NCBI GenBank assembly: GCA_030643345.1
Contig: DAOWMA010000121.1
Location: 1 to 6,716, forward strand
Length of the DNA: 6,716 bases
Direction: 5' to 3'
Source of the DNA: Spirochaetaceae bacterium
GTDB taxonomy: Bacteria > Spirochaetota > Spirochaetia > B11-G9
Below the pieces are notes generated by a model. It was given only the letters and a program-made list of their open reading frames with translations, was not told where the DNA came from and did no database searches. Positions 6,649 to 6,716 of this stretch are shown here, one piece after another. A program made the position numbers and the translations under genes. Position 1 is the stretch's first letter. Each line of letters starts with the position of its first letter.

Positions 6649-6677
6649 AGAAGGTCCTTAAAGGGGCCTTCTTTTTT
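6649..6677 (+). terminator. Rho-independent terminator of the operon
   Basis: AGAAGGTCCT (6649-6658) pairs with GGGGCCTTCT (6663-6672) around the loop TAAA, giving a ten-pair stem with two G-T wobbles, followed by a T-run through 6677. It begins 11 bases after the binding-protein stop and closes the transcription unit. Confidence 0.9.
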
Positions 6678-6716
6678 CTAATTAATCTAATATGGTACAT
6701 TGTTTGGGTAATAATA

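Noticed and set aside
6678..6716. Start of a further gene or promoter after the terminator
   Set aside because: Only 39 AT-rich bases remain; no clear -35/-10 pair, ribosome site or coding frame can be supported.

Overview
The window holds one plus-strand operon that fits almost completely between a promoter at the left edge (TTGACA-17-TAAACT, 25-53) and a rho-independent terminator at the right edge (6649-6677). Six genes run in the same direction with gaps or overlaps of a few bases: a GntR/HutC-type regulator, a two-domain sugar ABC ATPase, an RbsC-type permease, a TIM-barrel protein of the tryptophan synthase alpha (TrpA) family, an FGGY carbohydrate kinase close to xylulokinase, and a periplasmic sugar-binding protein. 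No RNA genes, mobile elements or CRISPR repeats were seen.

The organism is probably a spirochaete of the Spirochaetales. The evidence is the binding-protein signal peptide, which ends in VFS-GGSPEK; a '..VFAGGS.EK' junction is very common in exported solute-binding proteins of Treponema, Sphaerochaeta and Spirochaeta relatives. Moderately AT-rich codons and strong Shine-Dalgarno sites agree with this. It is an inference from pattern memory, not from a search.

Layout: 1-99 promoter and leader with a possible hairpin; 100-900 regulator; 902-2398 ATPase; 2398-3372 permease; 3373-4173 TrpA-like protein; 4161-5672 kinase, overlapping the previous gene by 13 bases; 5673-5710 gap with a palindrome; 5711-6637 binding protein; 6649-6677 terminator; 6678-6716 nothing recognisable.

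Working model: the binding protein, permease and ATPase import a sugar or polyol-like compound. The kinase phosphorylates it, and the regulator senses it or its phosphate. The striking part is the TrpA-family protein. It keeps the TrpA catalytic Glu and Asp and the phosphate-binding glycines, but has no TrpB partner nearby and has changed residues where TrpA normally meets TrpB. It may be a stand-alone lyase/aldolase that cleaves the kinase product, probably releasing glyceraldehyde 3-phosphate, rather than a tryptophan biosynthesis enzyme. This would be a sugar catabolic pathway built around a repurposed TrpA fold. The substrate cannot be named from sequence alone.
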